From Mycolicibacterium austroafricanum (GTDB lineage: Bacteria > Actinomycetota > Actinomycetes > Mycobacteriales > Mycobacteriaceae): a DNA stretch of 64,000 nucleotides. Both the position numbers and the translations under genes were made by a program. The DNA is taken from positions 90,205 through 154,204 of the forward strand of contig NZ_HG964455.1 of NCBI RefSeq assembly GCF_000612725.1. Direction: 5' to 3'. Shown here piece by piece: positions 16,752 through 25,324 of the stretch (the stretch's first letter is position 1; every line of letters begins with the position of its first letter). The notes below the pieces were generated by a model. The model worked only from the letters and a program-made list of their open reading frames with translations, was not told the DNA's origin and ran no database searches.

Positions 16752-17833
16752 CAGTAGACCACCCCGCGCAGCATCACCAGCGTCGGGTGGGCCAGCACCC
16801 CGGCGCCGGTGCGCGGGTCGTCGGCGAAGCACACCAGATCGGCCGAGGCTCCGTGTGCGAGGCCGGGACGGCGCAACCACTCCCGGGCGTCCCAGCACGC
16901 GGCACCGAGCGCCTCGGTCGGCGTCATGCCGATGCCCTTGAGCGCATCGACTTCCTCGGCGATGCGGCCGTGCGCCACCGCGCTGCCGGCATCGGAACCC
17001 GCGAAGATCGGCACACCCGCCTCGCGTGCGGCACCGACCCGGGCCGAACACGTTTCGTAGAGCGCGCGCATGTGCCTCTGATACGCCGGGTACTTGTCCG
17101 CAGACGCGGCGATGTCGGGGAAGTTCTCGATGTTGATCAGGGTGGGCACCAGCGCGGTGCCGTGCTGGACCATCAGGTCGATGGTGTCCTCGGTCAGCCC
17201 GGTGCCGTGCTCGATGCAGTCGATGCCGGCCTTGATCAGGCCCGGCAGCGCGTCCTCGCTGAACACGTGCGCGGTGACGCGGGCGCCGTTGGCGTGCGCG
17301 GCGTCGATCGCCGCCTCCAGCACGTCGTCGGACCACAACGGCGCCAGATCGCCGGTGTCGCGGTCGATCCAGTCCCCCACCAGCTTGACCCAGCCGTCAC
17401 CCCACCGCGCCTGCTGCGCGATCGCGTCCGGCAGCTGCCACTCGTCCTCGAGTTCGACCGCGAAGCCACGCGAGTACCGCCTCGCGCGCGCCAGGTGCCG
17501 ACCCGCCCGGATGATGCGCGGCAACTCCGGGCGGTCGTCGAAACTGCGGGTATCGGTCGGCGACCCGGCGTCACGCAGCAGCAGTGCGCCGACCCCGCGT
17601 TCGGTCTCGGCCTGCGCGACCGCCTCGTCCATGCCGATCGCGCCGTGCGGCCCCAGCCCCACGTGGCAGTGGGCGTCGACCAGGCCCGGCAGGATCCAAC
17701 CGCCGTCAAAGACGGTCTCGGCACCGGCCACGGGTTCGGCGCTCAACCGGCCGTGGACAATCCACCACTCGACGGGTTCACCGTCGGGCAGGCTGCGGCC
17801 CCGGATGTGCAGAGGCGTGCGGTCCGCCGTCAA
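16751..17833 (-). CDS. Amidohydrolase-family protein (Rv2915c type)
   Basis: A 360-residue amidohydrolase with a complete metal centre by motif: DAHCHVGLG (HxH), WVKLVGDW (candidate carboxylated or bridging lysine), TAHVFSED (His), IEHGTGL (His) and FAGSDAG (Asp). The family includes prolidase-like and imidazolonepropionase-like enzymes that hydrolyse cyclic or peptidic amides; the substrate is unknown. Its start overlaps the stop of ffh by four bases, and its stop overlaps the cyclase start, so ffh-amidohydrolase-cyclase is tightly coupled. M. tuberculosis keeps Rv2915c here but has other genes in place of the cyclase. Confidence 0.87.
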   Translation of the reverse strand: MTADRTPLHIRGRSLPDGEPVEWWIVHGRLSAEPVAGAETVFDGGWILPGLVDAHCHVGLGPHGAIGMDEAVAQAETERGVGALLLRDAGSPTDTRSFDDRPELPRIIRAGRHLARARRYSRGFAVELEDEWQLPDAIAQQARWGDGWVKLVGDWIDRDTGDLAPLWSDDVLEAAIDAAHANGARVTAHVFSEDALPGLIKAGIDCIEHGTGLTEDTIDLMVQHGTALVPTLINIENFPDIAASADKYPAYQRHMRALYETCSARVGAAREAGVPIFAGSDAGSAVAHGRIAEEVDALKGIGMTPTEALGAACWDAREWLRRPGLAHGASADLVCFADDPRTGAGVLAHPTLVMLRGVVY

Positions 17834-19398
17834 TTCTTGGGGAACTTCAGCTTCGACAAGTCGATATCGGCCAGCCCCGGCGGCAGCTCGTCGAGCCCCT
17901 TGGGCATGTTCGACAGGTCAGGGAAGCCGGCAGGCATCCCCGGCATGCCCGCACCGAGCGGATTGCGGTTCTTCGGCGGCGTCGGGCCCTTGCGGCCTTT
18001 CTTGCCCGCCTGCTTGTTCTTGCCCTTGGCCGCCTTGCGGGTGTTCTTCCGGCCGAACGGCATGCCCATCTGCCCGGCCATCTGCGACATCATCTTGCGG
18101 GCCTCGAAGAACCGGTCGACGAGCTGGTTGACCTCGGACACCGTGACACCGGAGCCGTTGGCGATGCGCAGCCGCCGGGAGGCGTTGATGATCTTGGGAT
18201 CCTCACGCTCCTGCGGCGTCATACCGCGGATGATCGCCTGCACCCGGTCGAGCTGCTTGTCGTCGACGGCGGCCAGCGCATCCTTCATCTGGCCTGCACC
18301 GGGCAGCATGCCGAGCAGGTTGCCGATCGGACCCATCTTGCGGATCGCCAGCATTTGTTCCAGGAAGTCCTCGAGGGTGAGCTCGCCACTGCCGATCTTG
18401 GCCGCGGTGGCCTCGGCCTGCGCGGCGTCGAAATGCTGCTCGGCCTGCTCGATGAGGGTGAGCACATCGCCCATGCCGAGGATCCGGCTGGCCATCCGGT
18501 CGGGATGGAAGACGTCGAAGTCTTCGAGCTTCTCGCCCGCCGACGCGAACAGGATCGGCACACCGGTGACCTCACGCACCGACAGCGCGGCACCGCCGCG
18601 GGCGTCGCCGTCGAGCTTGGTCAACACGACACCGGTGAACCCCACACCTTCGCGGAACGCATCGGCGGTGGTGACGGCGTCCTGGCCGATCATCGCGTCG
18701 AGGACGAACAGCGTCTCGTCGGGGTTGACGGCGTCGCGGATGGCGGCGGCCTGCGCCATCAGCTCGGCGTCGATGCCGAGTCGGCCCGCGGTGTCGACGA
18801 TCACCACGTCGTAGTGCTTGGCTTTGGCCTCGGCCAGGCCCGCGGCGGCCACCGACACCGGATCGCCCGACGTCATCTGCTCGATCGTCGCGCCGTCCGG
18901 GGAGACGCCCGGGTGCGGCGCGAACACGCTGACGCCTGCCCGCTCACCGACGATCTGCAGCTGGTTGACCGCGCCGGGACGCTGCAGGTCGCACGCCACC
19001 AGCAGGGGCGTATGGCCTTGTCCCTTGAGCCATCTCGCGAGCTTGCCGGCCAGGGTCGTCTTACCGGAACCCTGCAGACCGGCCAGCATGATGACCGTCG
19101 GTGGGTTCCTGGCGAACGCCAGCTGACGCGTCTCGCCGCCGAGAATCCCGATGAGTTCCTCGTTGACGATCTTGACGACCTGCTGCGCGGGATTCAGCGC
19201 CGCCGACACCTCGGCGCCCTTGGCGCGCTCTTTGATGCGGGAGATGAACGCGCGCACCACGGGAAGCGAAACGTCGGCCTCGAGCAGGGCCAGTCGGATC
19301 TCGCGCGCGGTGGCGTCGATGTCGGCGTCAGTGAGCCGACCCTTGCCCCGCAGGCCCGAGAGCGCTCCGGTCAACCGGTCGGACAGGGATTCAAACAC
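17830..19398 (-). CDS. ffh: Signal recognition particle protein Ffh
   Basis: Binds signal sequences on nascent membrane proteins with 4.5S RNA and docks with FtsY. The N domain is followed by the GTPase: LAGLQGSGKTTLAGKLARWL (G1), DTAGRLG (G3) and TKLDGDARGG (G4 region). The methionine-rich M domain spans roughly residues 300-440, and a Lys-rich tail follows. The length of 522 matches mycobacterial Ffh. The gene is 51 bases after the end of glnD on the same strand. Confidence 0.97.
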   Translation of the reverse strand: MFESLSDRLTGALSGLRGKGRLTDADIDATAREIRLALLEADVSLPVVRAFISRIKERAKGAEVSAALNPAQQVVKIVNEELIGILGGETRQLAFARNPPTVIMLAGLQGSGKTTLAGKLARWLKGQGHTPLLVACDLQRPGAVNQLQIVGERAGVSVFAPHPGVSPDGATIEQMTSGDPVSVAAAGLAEAKAKHYDVVIVDTAGRLGIDAELMAQAAAIRDAVNPDETLFVLDAMIGQDAVTTADAFREGVGFTGVVLTKLDGDARGGAALSVREVTGVPILFASAGEKLEDFDVFHPDRMASRILGMGDVLTLIEQAEQHFDAAQAEATAAKIGSGELTLEDFLEQMLAIRKMGPIGNLLGMLPGAGQMKDALAAVDDKQLDRVQAIIRGMTPQEREDPKIINASRRLRIANGSGVTVSEVNQLVDRFFEARKMMSQMAGQMGMPFGRKNTRKAAKGKNKQAGKKGRKGPTPPKNRNPLGAGMPGMPAGFPDLSNMPKGLDELPPGLADIDLSKLKFPKN

Positions 19399-19449
19399 GA
19401 CGCCAAGCCTATCGCGGGGATCGCGGCGGGTTCGGGCCGCCGCTGGTCA

Positions 19450-21918
19450 TCAACTGGCCTCCACCTCGGCCGGCTTGGCCGGCGGCGCGGGAAGCACGGC
19501 GAACAGCTCGCGTTCGAGGTTCTGCCGGGCCGCCGCGCCGTCTGCGGGCAGCACGATCCCGAACGCGTCGACCACCGACGATCCCAGCGTGGTGACCTTT
19601 GCCCACGCGATGTCCACCCCGGCGCGTTCGAGAACGCGGGTGAGCACCGCGAGCAGACCGGCGCGGTCGGTGGCCCGGATCTCGGCGACCACCTGGCCGG
19701 CGCCCGCGCCCTCGTGCCACAACACCCGGGGCGGCGCCGTGGGCGGGTTGATCGGGACCGCGGCGCGGATCTCGCCCGCGCGGCCGGTGGCTGTGCTCTC
19801 CGCCTCCTTCTTCTCCAGCGCGCCCATCACGTCGAGTTCCCCGTCGATGGCCAGGATCAGCTGCTGGCGCAGCAGCTCGGCCGCGGGCGGGGAACCGAAA
19901 TGCGGAGAGACAACGAAGGTGTTGATGGCCGCCCCCTCGTGACCGTTCACCGAGGCCGAGTGCACCCGAAGCGAGTTGAGGGCGAGCACGCCGGCGGTCT
20001 TGGACAGCAGACCCCGACTGTCCGGCGCGATCATCGTCACGTTGTAGATGTGCGAGTGCTCCGCCGGTGTCAGCTCGACGTGCACCCCGCCATCACCGGC
20101 CAGCGCGACGAACCGCGGGTCGACGGGGTCGGGGTGAGGCAGCGGCTCCCCGGCCATCACCAGCCGGCAGCGCCGGACCAGCTCGCCGATCAGTGACGCC
20201 TTCCAGTCCCCCCACACGCCGGGGCCGGTGGCCAGTGAATCGGCCTCGGCCAGGACGTGGAGCAGCTCGAGGACGACGAGGTCACCGTCGAGGGCGTCCA
20301 CCACCGCGGCGATCGTCGCGGGATCCTGGAGATCGCGGCGGGTGGCCGTGTGCGGCAGCAGCAGGTGATGGCGCACCAGCGTGCTCAGCACGCGGATGTC
20401 GCAGGGCCACAACCCGAGCCGGCTGCCGATCTGATCGGCCAGTTCGGCGCCGATGACGCTGTGGTCCCCGCCTCTGCCCTTGCCGATGTCGTGCACAAGG
20501 GCGCCGAGTATCAGAAGATCGGGACGCGACACGCGGGTGGTGAAAGCGCTTGCGCGGGAGACGGTCTCGACGAGATGGCGGTCCACTGTCCAGATGTGGA
20601 CGACGTCGCGTGGCGGCAGGTCGCGGACCGCACCCCATTCGGGGAACAGCCGACCCCACAGCCCGGTGCGGTCGAGGGCCTCGATGGTGGCCACTGCCGA
20701 CGGGCCGGCGGCCAGCATCACCAGGAGATCCTTGAGGGCCTGGCCCGGCCACGGCGTGCGAAGCTCGGGGGCGGCCTCCACCAGCCGGCTCAGCGTCGAG
20801 GCGGCCATCGGCAGACCGGTGGTGGCCGATGCGGCAGCCACCCGCAGGATCAGCCCGGGATCGCGTTCCGGGCGGGCGTCGCGGGCCAGGATCACCTCGC
20901 CGTTGAACTCGATGACCCCTTCGTCGAGCGGACGTCGCACCGGGCGGCGCAGTACGGCCAGCCCGCGTCTTGGCAGTGCGTTGGCCGCGGTGCGGATCCC
21001 GGCGTCGACGTAGTAGCTCACGGTGCGGGCGGCGTCGGACAGCATGCGCGCGAGGTCGAACCGGTCGCCGATGTGAAGTGCGGCGCCGATCTCGTCGGCG
21101 TGCTGGGCCAGCAGGAGTTCACGGCCGCGGCCGGCCACCCGGTGCAGCTCGGTTCGGACATTCAGCAGTGAAAGGTGGGCTTCCCCAAGGGTTTCGGTAG
21201 GCGAAGCCAGCGATCGACTGGGGTAGACGTCGGCAAGCTGGGCGATGGCCAGCGCGTTGAGCAGCTGAACGTCTCGCAGACCGCCCCTGCCGCACTTGAG
21301 GTCCGGCTCGGCGCGGTGTGCGATCTCGCCGCTGCGTTGCCACCTGGCCCTGGTGTGCTCGACGAGTTCGTCGAATCGCGACGCGATCCCGGTGCGCCAC
21401 TGCCGACGCGCTCCACCGATCAACAACGACGACAGGTCGCCGTCACCGGCGATGTGCCGCGCCTCCAGCATGGCCAGCCCGGCCGAAATGTCCGTGCCCG
21501 CGACACGCAGCGCCTCGGGGACCGTCCTTACGCTGTGATCGAGACGGATGTTGGCATCCCACAACGGATACCACAACAGCTCCGCCACCTCGCTGACGAT
21601 CTCGGGGGGCATGTTGTCGTGCAGCAGCATCAGATCCAGGTCCGAATACGGCAGCAGTTCGCCCCGCCCCAGGCCTCCGGTGGCCACGATCGCGAAGCCG
21701 CTGGTGGCGGTGATGCCGATCTCGGACGCCTTTGTGGTGAGCCAGAAGTCGTAGAGATCGAGCAGCGCGTCGCGCAGCGCCGCCGCGTCGAGTTGACGGC
21801 TCCCGGAGAGCAACTGGTCCGCCGCCGCCACGAGATCCGTTGCCGGGCGCAAAGAGCCCGCCGCCGGACGCTCCCAACGGGGAGCGCCGGCGGCGGGTTG
21901 TGATTTCTGCTCTTTCAT
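19450..21918 (-). CDS. glnD: PII (de)uridylyl/adenylyl-transferase GlnD
   Basis: Modifies and demodifies PII (GlnB) in response to nitrogen. The nucleotidyltransferase site is GGLGRGELLPYSDLDLMLLH; an HD domain contains LVHDIGKGRGGDHS; two ACT domains close the protein (RGLLSKTAGVLALNSLR and RAGLLAVLTRVLERAGVDIA). The start is the ATG with GGAGGA six bases upstream, giving 822 residues; an upstream in-frame start adds only six. In M. tuberculosis GlnD adenylylates GlnB. It is the third gene of amt-glnB-glnD, 81 bases after glnB. A very strong hairpin lies between nucleotides 22 and 62 of its coding sequence. Confidence 0.96.
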   Translation of the reverse strand: MKEQKSQPAAGAPRWERPAAGSLRPATDLVAAADQLLSGSRQLDAAALRDALLDLYDFWLTTKASEIGITATSGFAIVATGGLGRGELLPYSDLDLMLLHDNMPPEIVSEVAELLWYPLWDANIRLDHSVRTVPEALRVAGTDISAGLAMLEARHIAGDGDLSSLLIGGARRQWRTGIASRFDELVEHTRARWQRSGEIAHRAEPDLKCGRGGLRDVQLLNALAIAQLADVYPSRSLASPTETLGEAHLSLLNVRTELHRVAGRGRELLLAQHADEIGAALHIGDRFDLARMLSDAARTVSYYVDAGIRTAANALPRRGLAVLRRPVRRPLDEGVIEFNGEVILARDARPERDPGLILRVAAASATTGLPMAASTLSRLVEAAPELRTPWPGQALKDLLVMLAAGPSAVATIEALDRTGLWGRLFPEWGAVRDLPPRDVVHIWTVDRHLVETVSRASAFTTRVSRPDLLILGALVHDIGKGRGGDHSVIGAELADQIGSRLGLWPCDIRVLSTLVRHHLLLPHTATRRDLQDPATIAAVVDALDGDLVVLELLHVLAEADSLATGPGVWGDWKASLIGELVRRCRLVMAGEPLPHPDPVDPRFVALAGDGGVHVELTPAEHSHIYNVTMIAPDSRGLLSKTAGVLALNSLRVHSASVNGHEGAAINTFVVSPHFGSPPAAELLRQQLILAIDGELDVMGALEKKEAESTATGRAGEIRAAVPINPPTAPPRVLWHEGAGAGQVVAEIRATDRAGLLAVLTRVLERAGVDIAWAKVTTLGSSVVDAFGIVLPADGAAARQNLERELFAVLPAPPAKPAEVEAS
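21857..21897 (-). other. 18-bp bulged hairpin inside the 5' end of glnD
   Basis: An inverted repeat (arms 21857-21875 and 21880-21897) gives 18 base pairs, nearly all G-C, with one bulged base and a four-base loop. In the glnD message it starts 21 nucleotides after the A of the start codon. It could slow initiation or cause early termination, lowering GlnD relative to Amt and GlnB; this is inference from structure alone. Confidence 0.6.
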
Positions 21919-21999
21919 GAGTTGTCCTCCCGGCACTTGACGATCCAGTACTCACACGGCGCAACTGCCGGGAGACGACCTCTCATTCCACGATATGGA

Positions 22000-22338
22000 T
22001 CAAAGGGCGTCGGCCCCACGCTCGCCGGTGCGCACCCGGACCACGGTCTCGACCGGGCTGACCCAGACCTTGCCGTCGCCGATCTTCCCGGTGCGGGCAG
22101 CCTGGACGATCACGTCCACCACCTTGTCGACGGCGGCGTCGTCGACGACGACCTCCACGCGCACCTTCGGGACGAAGTCCACCGAGTACTCCGCGCCGCG
22201 GTAGACCTCGGTGTGTCCCTTCTGCCGACCGTAACCCTGAACCTCGCTGACGGTCATGCCGAGGATTCCCGTCTGCTCAAGACCGGTCTTGACATCTTCC
22301 AGCGTGAACGGCTTGACGATCGCGGTTATCAGCTTCAT
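22000..22338 (-). CDS. glnB: Nitrogen regulatory protein PII
   Basis: A 112-residue trimeric signal protein that senses ATP, ADP and 2-oxoglutarate and controls Amt and other partners. It opens MKLITAIVKPFTLEDVKTGL. The T-loop contains the modifiable tyrosine (Tyr51, in YRGAEYSVDF). The B-loop appears as ARTGKIGDGKVWV, and the C-terminal motif is VETVVRVRTGERG. The gene is 33 bases after amt and is followed by its modifying enzyme gene glnD. Confidence 0.97.
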   Translation of the reverse strand: MKLITAIVKPFTLEDVKTGLEQTGILGMTVSEVQGYGRQKGHTEVYRGAEYSVDFVPKVRVEVVVDDAAVDKVVDVIVQAARTGKIGDGKVWVSPVETVVRVRTGERGADAL

Positions 22339-22371
22339 GTAGTTGATCCCTTCCGATGAAATTGTCGCCGG

Positions 22372-23724
22372 TCAGGCGAGCTCGTAAGCCGTTTCGGCAT
22401 GTTCGGTTTCATCGATACCAGTGTCCTCATCCTCCTTGGACACCCGCCAGCCCAATGGCTTGACGATGAACGCGATGATGGCGGTCATGATTGCGGTGAA
22501 GACTACGGCAACGAGCGCGATCACAGCCTGCACCACGAGTTGCTGCACGCCGCCACCGTAGAACAGGCCGGTTTCGGTGGCCAGGAAGCCGATACCGACG
22601 GTGCCCCACAGTCCGGCGACAAGGTGCACACCGACGACGTCGAGCGAATCGTCGTAGCCGAACTTGTACTTCAGCGAGATCGCGAGCGCCGACAGCACAC
22701 CGGCGACCGCACCGAGGATCAGCGAGCCGATGGCGCTGAGCGCACCGCAGGCAGGCGTGATCGCGACCAGGCCCGCCACGATGCCCGACGCGGCGCCCAC
22801 GCTCGTCGCGTGACCGTCACGGATGCGCTCCACGACCAACCAGGCCAGCATGGCGGCGGCGGTGGCGGCGGTGGTGTTCACCCACACCGAGCCGGCGAGC
22901 ATGTCGGCAGCGCCCTCGGAGCCCACGTTGAAGCCGAACCAGCCGAACCACAGGATCGCCGCGCCGAGCATGACGAACGGGATGTTGTGCGGACGGTACG
23001 GGGTCTTGCCGAATCCGGTGCGCTTGCCGAGCAGGATCGCCAGCACCAGGGCGGCCATTCCGGCGTTGATGTGAACGACTGTGCCACCGGCGAAGTCGAT
23101 CGGCGCGACGCTCGCGGTGCCGTCTTCGTTGAGCCCGAAGAGCTTGGCCGCGATCCCCGAATCCGCGTTCGACAGCAGGCCGCCACCCCAGACCATGTGC
23201 GACAGCGGGAAGTACACCAGCGTGACCCAGATGCCGCCGAAGAGCAGCCAGGTGCCGAACTTCATCCGCTCGGCGACCGCACCGCTGATCAGTGCCACGG
23301 TGATCACCGCGAAGGTGAGCTGGAAGGCCACCCAGACTATGGCGGGGACCGTGCCGAATCCACCGAGGACATACGTGCTCACACCGTCGATCTCGCGGAC
23401 CTCGGTGAGCTGGCTGACCCCGAACAGTGCGAACGGGTTGTCGAAGACGCCGAAGAAGTCGCTCTCACCGGTGTGCGCCGAGGCGAACGACATCGAGTAA
23501 CCCCACAGCACATAGATGACGCTGACGACACCGATCGAACCGAAGGACATCATCATCATGTTGAGGACGGACTTCTGACGGGACAGACCCCCGTAGAAGA
23601 ACGCCAGGCCCGGTGTCATGAACAACACCAGCGCAGCGGACGTGAGCACCCACGCCGTGTCTCCGGCGCTCAGGCCCTCGGGCCCGAACGGCAGGAACGC
23701 ATCGTCTGGCAAGGCTAATACCAC
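22372..23724 (-). CDS. amt: Ammonium transporter
   Basis: A 450-residue Amt-family channel with eleven expected helices. The signature GGAVVHINAGMAAL-type region reads FAGGTVVHINAGMAALVLAI; the pore twin histidines are represented in FPLSHMVWGGG and VGVHLVAGLWG. It imports ammonium and is gated by GlnB. The start is GTG, with AAGGAGG ten bases upstream. Upstream lie an 18-bp palindrome and several GlnR-like sites, fitting nitrogen control of the amt-glnB-glnD operon. Confidence 0.96.
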   Translation of the reverse strand: MVLALPDDAFLPFGPEGLSAGDTAWVLTSAALVLFMTPGLAFFYGGLSRQKSVLNMMMMSFGSIGVVSVIYVLWGYSMSFASAHTGESDFFGVFDNPFALFGVSQLTEVREIDGVSTYVLGGFGTVPAIVWVAFQLTFAVITVALISGAVAERMKFGTWLLFGGIWVTLVYFPLSHMVWGGGLLSNADSGIAAKLFGLNEDGTASVAPIDFAGGTVVHINAGMAALVLAILLGKRTGFGKTPYRPHNIPFVMLGAAILWFGWFGFNVGSEGAADMLAGSVWVNTTAATAAAMLAWLVVERIRDGHATSVGAASGIVAGLVAITPACGALSAIGSLILGAVAGVLSALAISLKYKFGYDDSLDVVGVHLVAGLWGTVGIGFLATETGLFYGGGVQQLVVQAVIALVAVVFTAIMTAIIAFIVKPLGWRVSKEDEDTGIDETEHAETAYELA

Positions 23725-23749
23725 TTTGTGTGAACCTCCTTGGGATGAC

Positions 23750-23767
23750 GGCCGATCATGATCGGCC
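23750..23767. promoter_or_regulatory. 18-bp perfect palindrome in the amt leader
   Basis: GGCCGATCATGATCGGCC reads the same on both strands with no central gap. It lies 25 bases before the amt start and 8 bases before its ribosome binding site. It may be a repressor operator or a hairpin in the leader; no known regulator is recognised. Confidence 0.55.
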
Positions 23768-23791
23768 TCCCGAAGAGACTCTTTTGCAAGC

Positions 23792-23861
23792 GTTTCACCT
23801 GTGATTCTGTTGTGTTTCGCTGAGGTGAACGGACGCGCCGATGTCGTTACGCTCGTGTTTC
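23792..23861 (-). promoter_or_regulatory. Candidate GlnR-binding sites upstream of amt
   Basis: On the minus strand three paired elements follow the GlnR pattern of two AC-ending pentamers separated by six bases: GAAAC-n6-GTAAC (23846-23861), TTCAC-n6-GAAAC (23814-23829) and GAATC-n6-GAAAC (23792-23807). Their left ends are 22 and 32 bases apart, close to two and three helical turns. GlnR activates nitrogen genes, including amt, in mycobacteria during nitrogen limitation. Confidence 0.55.
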
Positions 23862-23946
23862 ACCAAGGCTGATCGGCACAGAATGCACCACCGCGCACGT
23901 CTCGCCTCCGGTTCGGGCGCTCCGCAGAATCCGCTCCGGTGCGGCG

Positions 23947-25296
23947 CTACCCGAGCAGCGCGTCGACGAACGCCGCGGGCTCGAACGGAGCCAGATCGTC
24001 GGGCCCTTCGCCGAGGCCGACGAGCTTGACCGGCACCCCGAGTTCCTGTTGGACGCGGAACACGATGCCGCCCTTGGCGGTCCCGTCGAGTTTGGTCAGC
24101 ACCACCCCGGTGATGTCGACGACCTCGGCGAAGACGCGGGCCTGCGGCAAACTGTTCTGGCCGATCGTGGCGTCAAGCACCAGCAGGACTTCGTCGACGG
24201 CGGCGCGCTTGCCCACCACGCGTTTGACCTTGCCCAGTTCGTCCATCAGACCGGTCTTGGTGTGCAGGCGGCCCGCCGTGTCGATGACCACGACGTCGGC
24301 GCCGGCGGCGATACCCGTGTCGACGGCGTCGAAGGCCACCGATGCCGGGTCGGCGCCCTCGGGACCGCGCACCACCTGTGCGCCGACGCGCGACGCCCAT
24401 GACTGAAGCTGGTCGGCCGCCGCGGCGCGGAAGGTGTCCGCGGCGCCGAGCACGACACGTCGTCCGTCGGCGACCAGGACTCGCGCCAGCTTGCCGACGG
24501 TGGTCGTCTTTCCGGTGCCGTTGACGCCGACCACAAGGAGCACCGATGGTTTGTCGGCGTGCGGCAGCGCCTTGATCGAGCGGTCCAAGTCGGGCCGCAG
24601 CTCGGCGATCAGCACCTCACGAAGCACCGCACGGGCGTCGGCCTCGGTGCGCACCTGGCTGGCGGCCATCTTGGCCCGCAGCGAGGTGACCACCGACTCG
24701 GTGACGACGGGGCCGAGGTCGGCGATCAGCAGGGTGTCCTCGATCTCCTCCCAGGAGTCCTCGTCGAGGTCGCCGCCGCCCAGCAGGCCCAGCATGCTGC
24801 GGCCCAGCGTGCTCTGAGACTTCGACAGGCGACCGCGTAGCCGGTCCAACCGGCCCTCGGTGGGGGCGATCTCCTCGATCTGCGGGCCCGGGGGCTCGGG
24901 TGCCTCGCCGACCTCCGCAACCGCGGGCTCGGGTGCCTCGGTGACCGGCTCCGGCACCACCACGGGCTCCGGCGGCAGCACGGGCGGCTCCGGCAGCCTG
25001 ACGTCGGCGATGGGACGCTTAGGTGCATCGCGCGGAATGGTGGCATCATCGCCGACAGCGGGTAGCCCGGTGGTGTCGATGCGCTCCGGCGCCCTCGGCG
25101 GGGCCTGCACCGGTGTTGACTGGGCGAACGTGATACCTGACGTGGCGGTATAGCCACCTGAGCGATCGACGGGAGTAGCCGTGTCTGGAGCCGACAAGCT
25201 GATCCGGCGACGGCGGTACCGCACCAGGCCCACGACGAGCGCGACGAGCAGCAGAACGGCGATGACCGCGATGGCGATCCAGAGACCTTCACTCAC
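23947..25296 (-). CDS. ftsY: Signal recognition particle receptor FtsY
   Basis: Docks ribosome-SRP complexes at the membrane. Unlike E. coli FtsY it has an N-terminal membrane helix (about residues 4-25, GLWIAIAVIAVLLLVALVVG). A Pro/Glu-rich acidic A domain follows (to about residue 150). The NG domain contains GVNGTGKTTTVGKLARVL (G1), DTAGRLH (G3) and TKLDGTAKGG. The length of 449 is typical of mycobacteria. The GTG start lies only 28 bases from the start of the divergent isomerase gene, and GACAAT sits just ahead of it, so the message may be leaderless. Confidence 0.96.
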   Translation of the reverse strand: MSEGLWIAIAVIAVLLLVALVVGLVRYRRRRISLSAPDTATPVDRSGGYTATSGITFAQSTPVQAPPRAPERIDTTGLPAVGDDATIPRDAPKRPIADVRLPEPPVLPPEPVVVPEPVTEAPEPAVAEVGEAPEPPGPQIEEIAPTEGRLDRLRGRLSKSQSTLGRSMLGLLGGGDLDEDSWEEIEDTLLIADLGPVVTESVVTSLRAKMAASQVRTEADARAVLREVLIAELRPDLDRSIKALPHADKPSVLLVVGVNGTGKTTTVGKLARVLVADGRRVVLGAADTFRAAAADQLQSWASRVGAQVVRGPEGADPASVAFDAVDTGIAAGADVVVIDTAGRLHTKTGLMDELGKVKRVVGKRAAVDEVLLVLDATIGQNSLPQARVFAEVVDITGVVLTKLDGTAKGGIVFRVQQELGVPVKLVGLGEGPDDLAPFEPAAFVDALLG

Positions 25297-25324
25297 CGTG
25301 CCATTGTCTCAGGGGGCATGACCG

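Noticed and set aside
16787..20196. Two long plus-strand frames (675 and 870 codons) across the amidohydrolase gene, ffh and glnD
   Set aside because: They are antisense shadows of genes with complete motifs on the minus strand.
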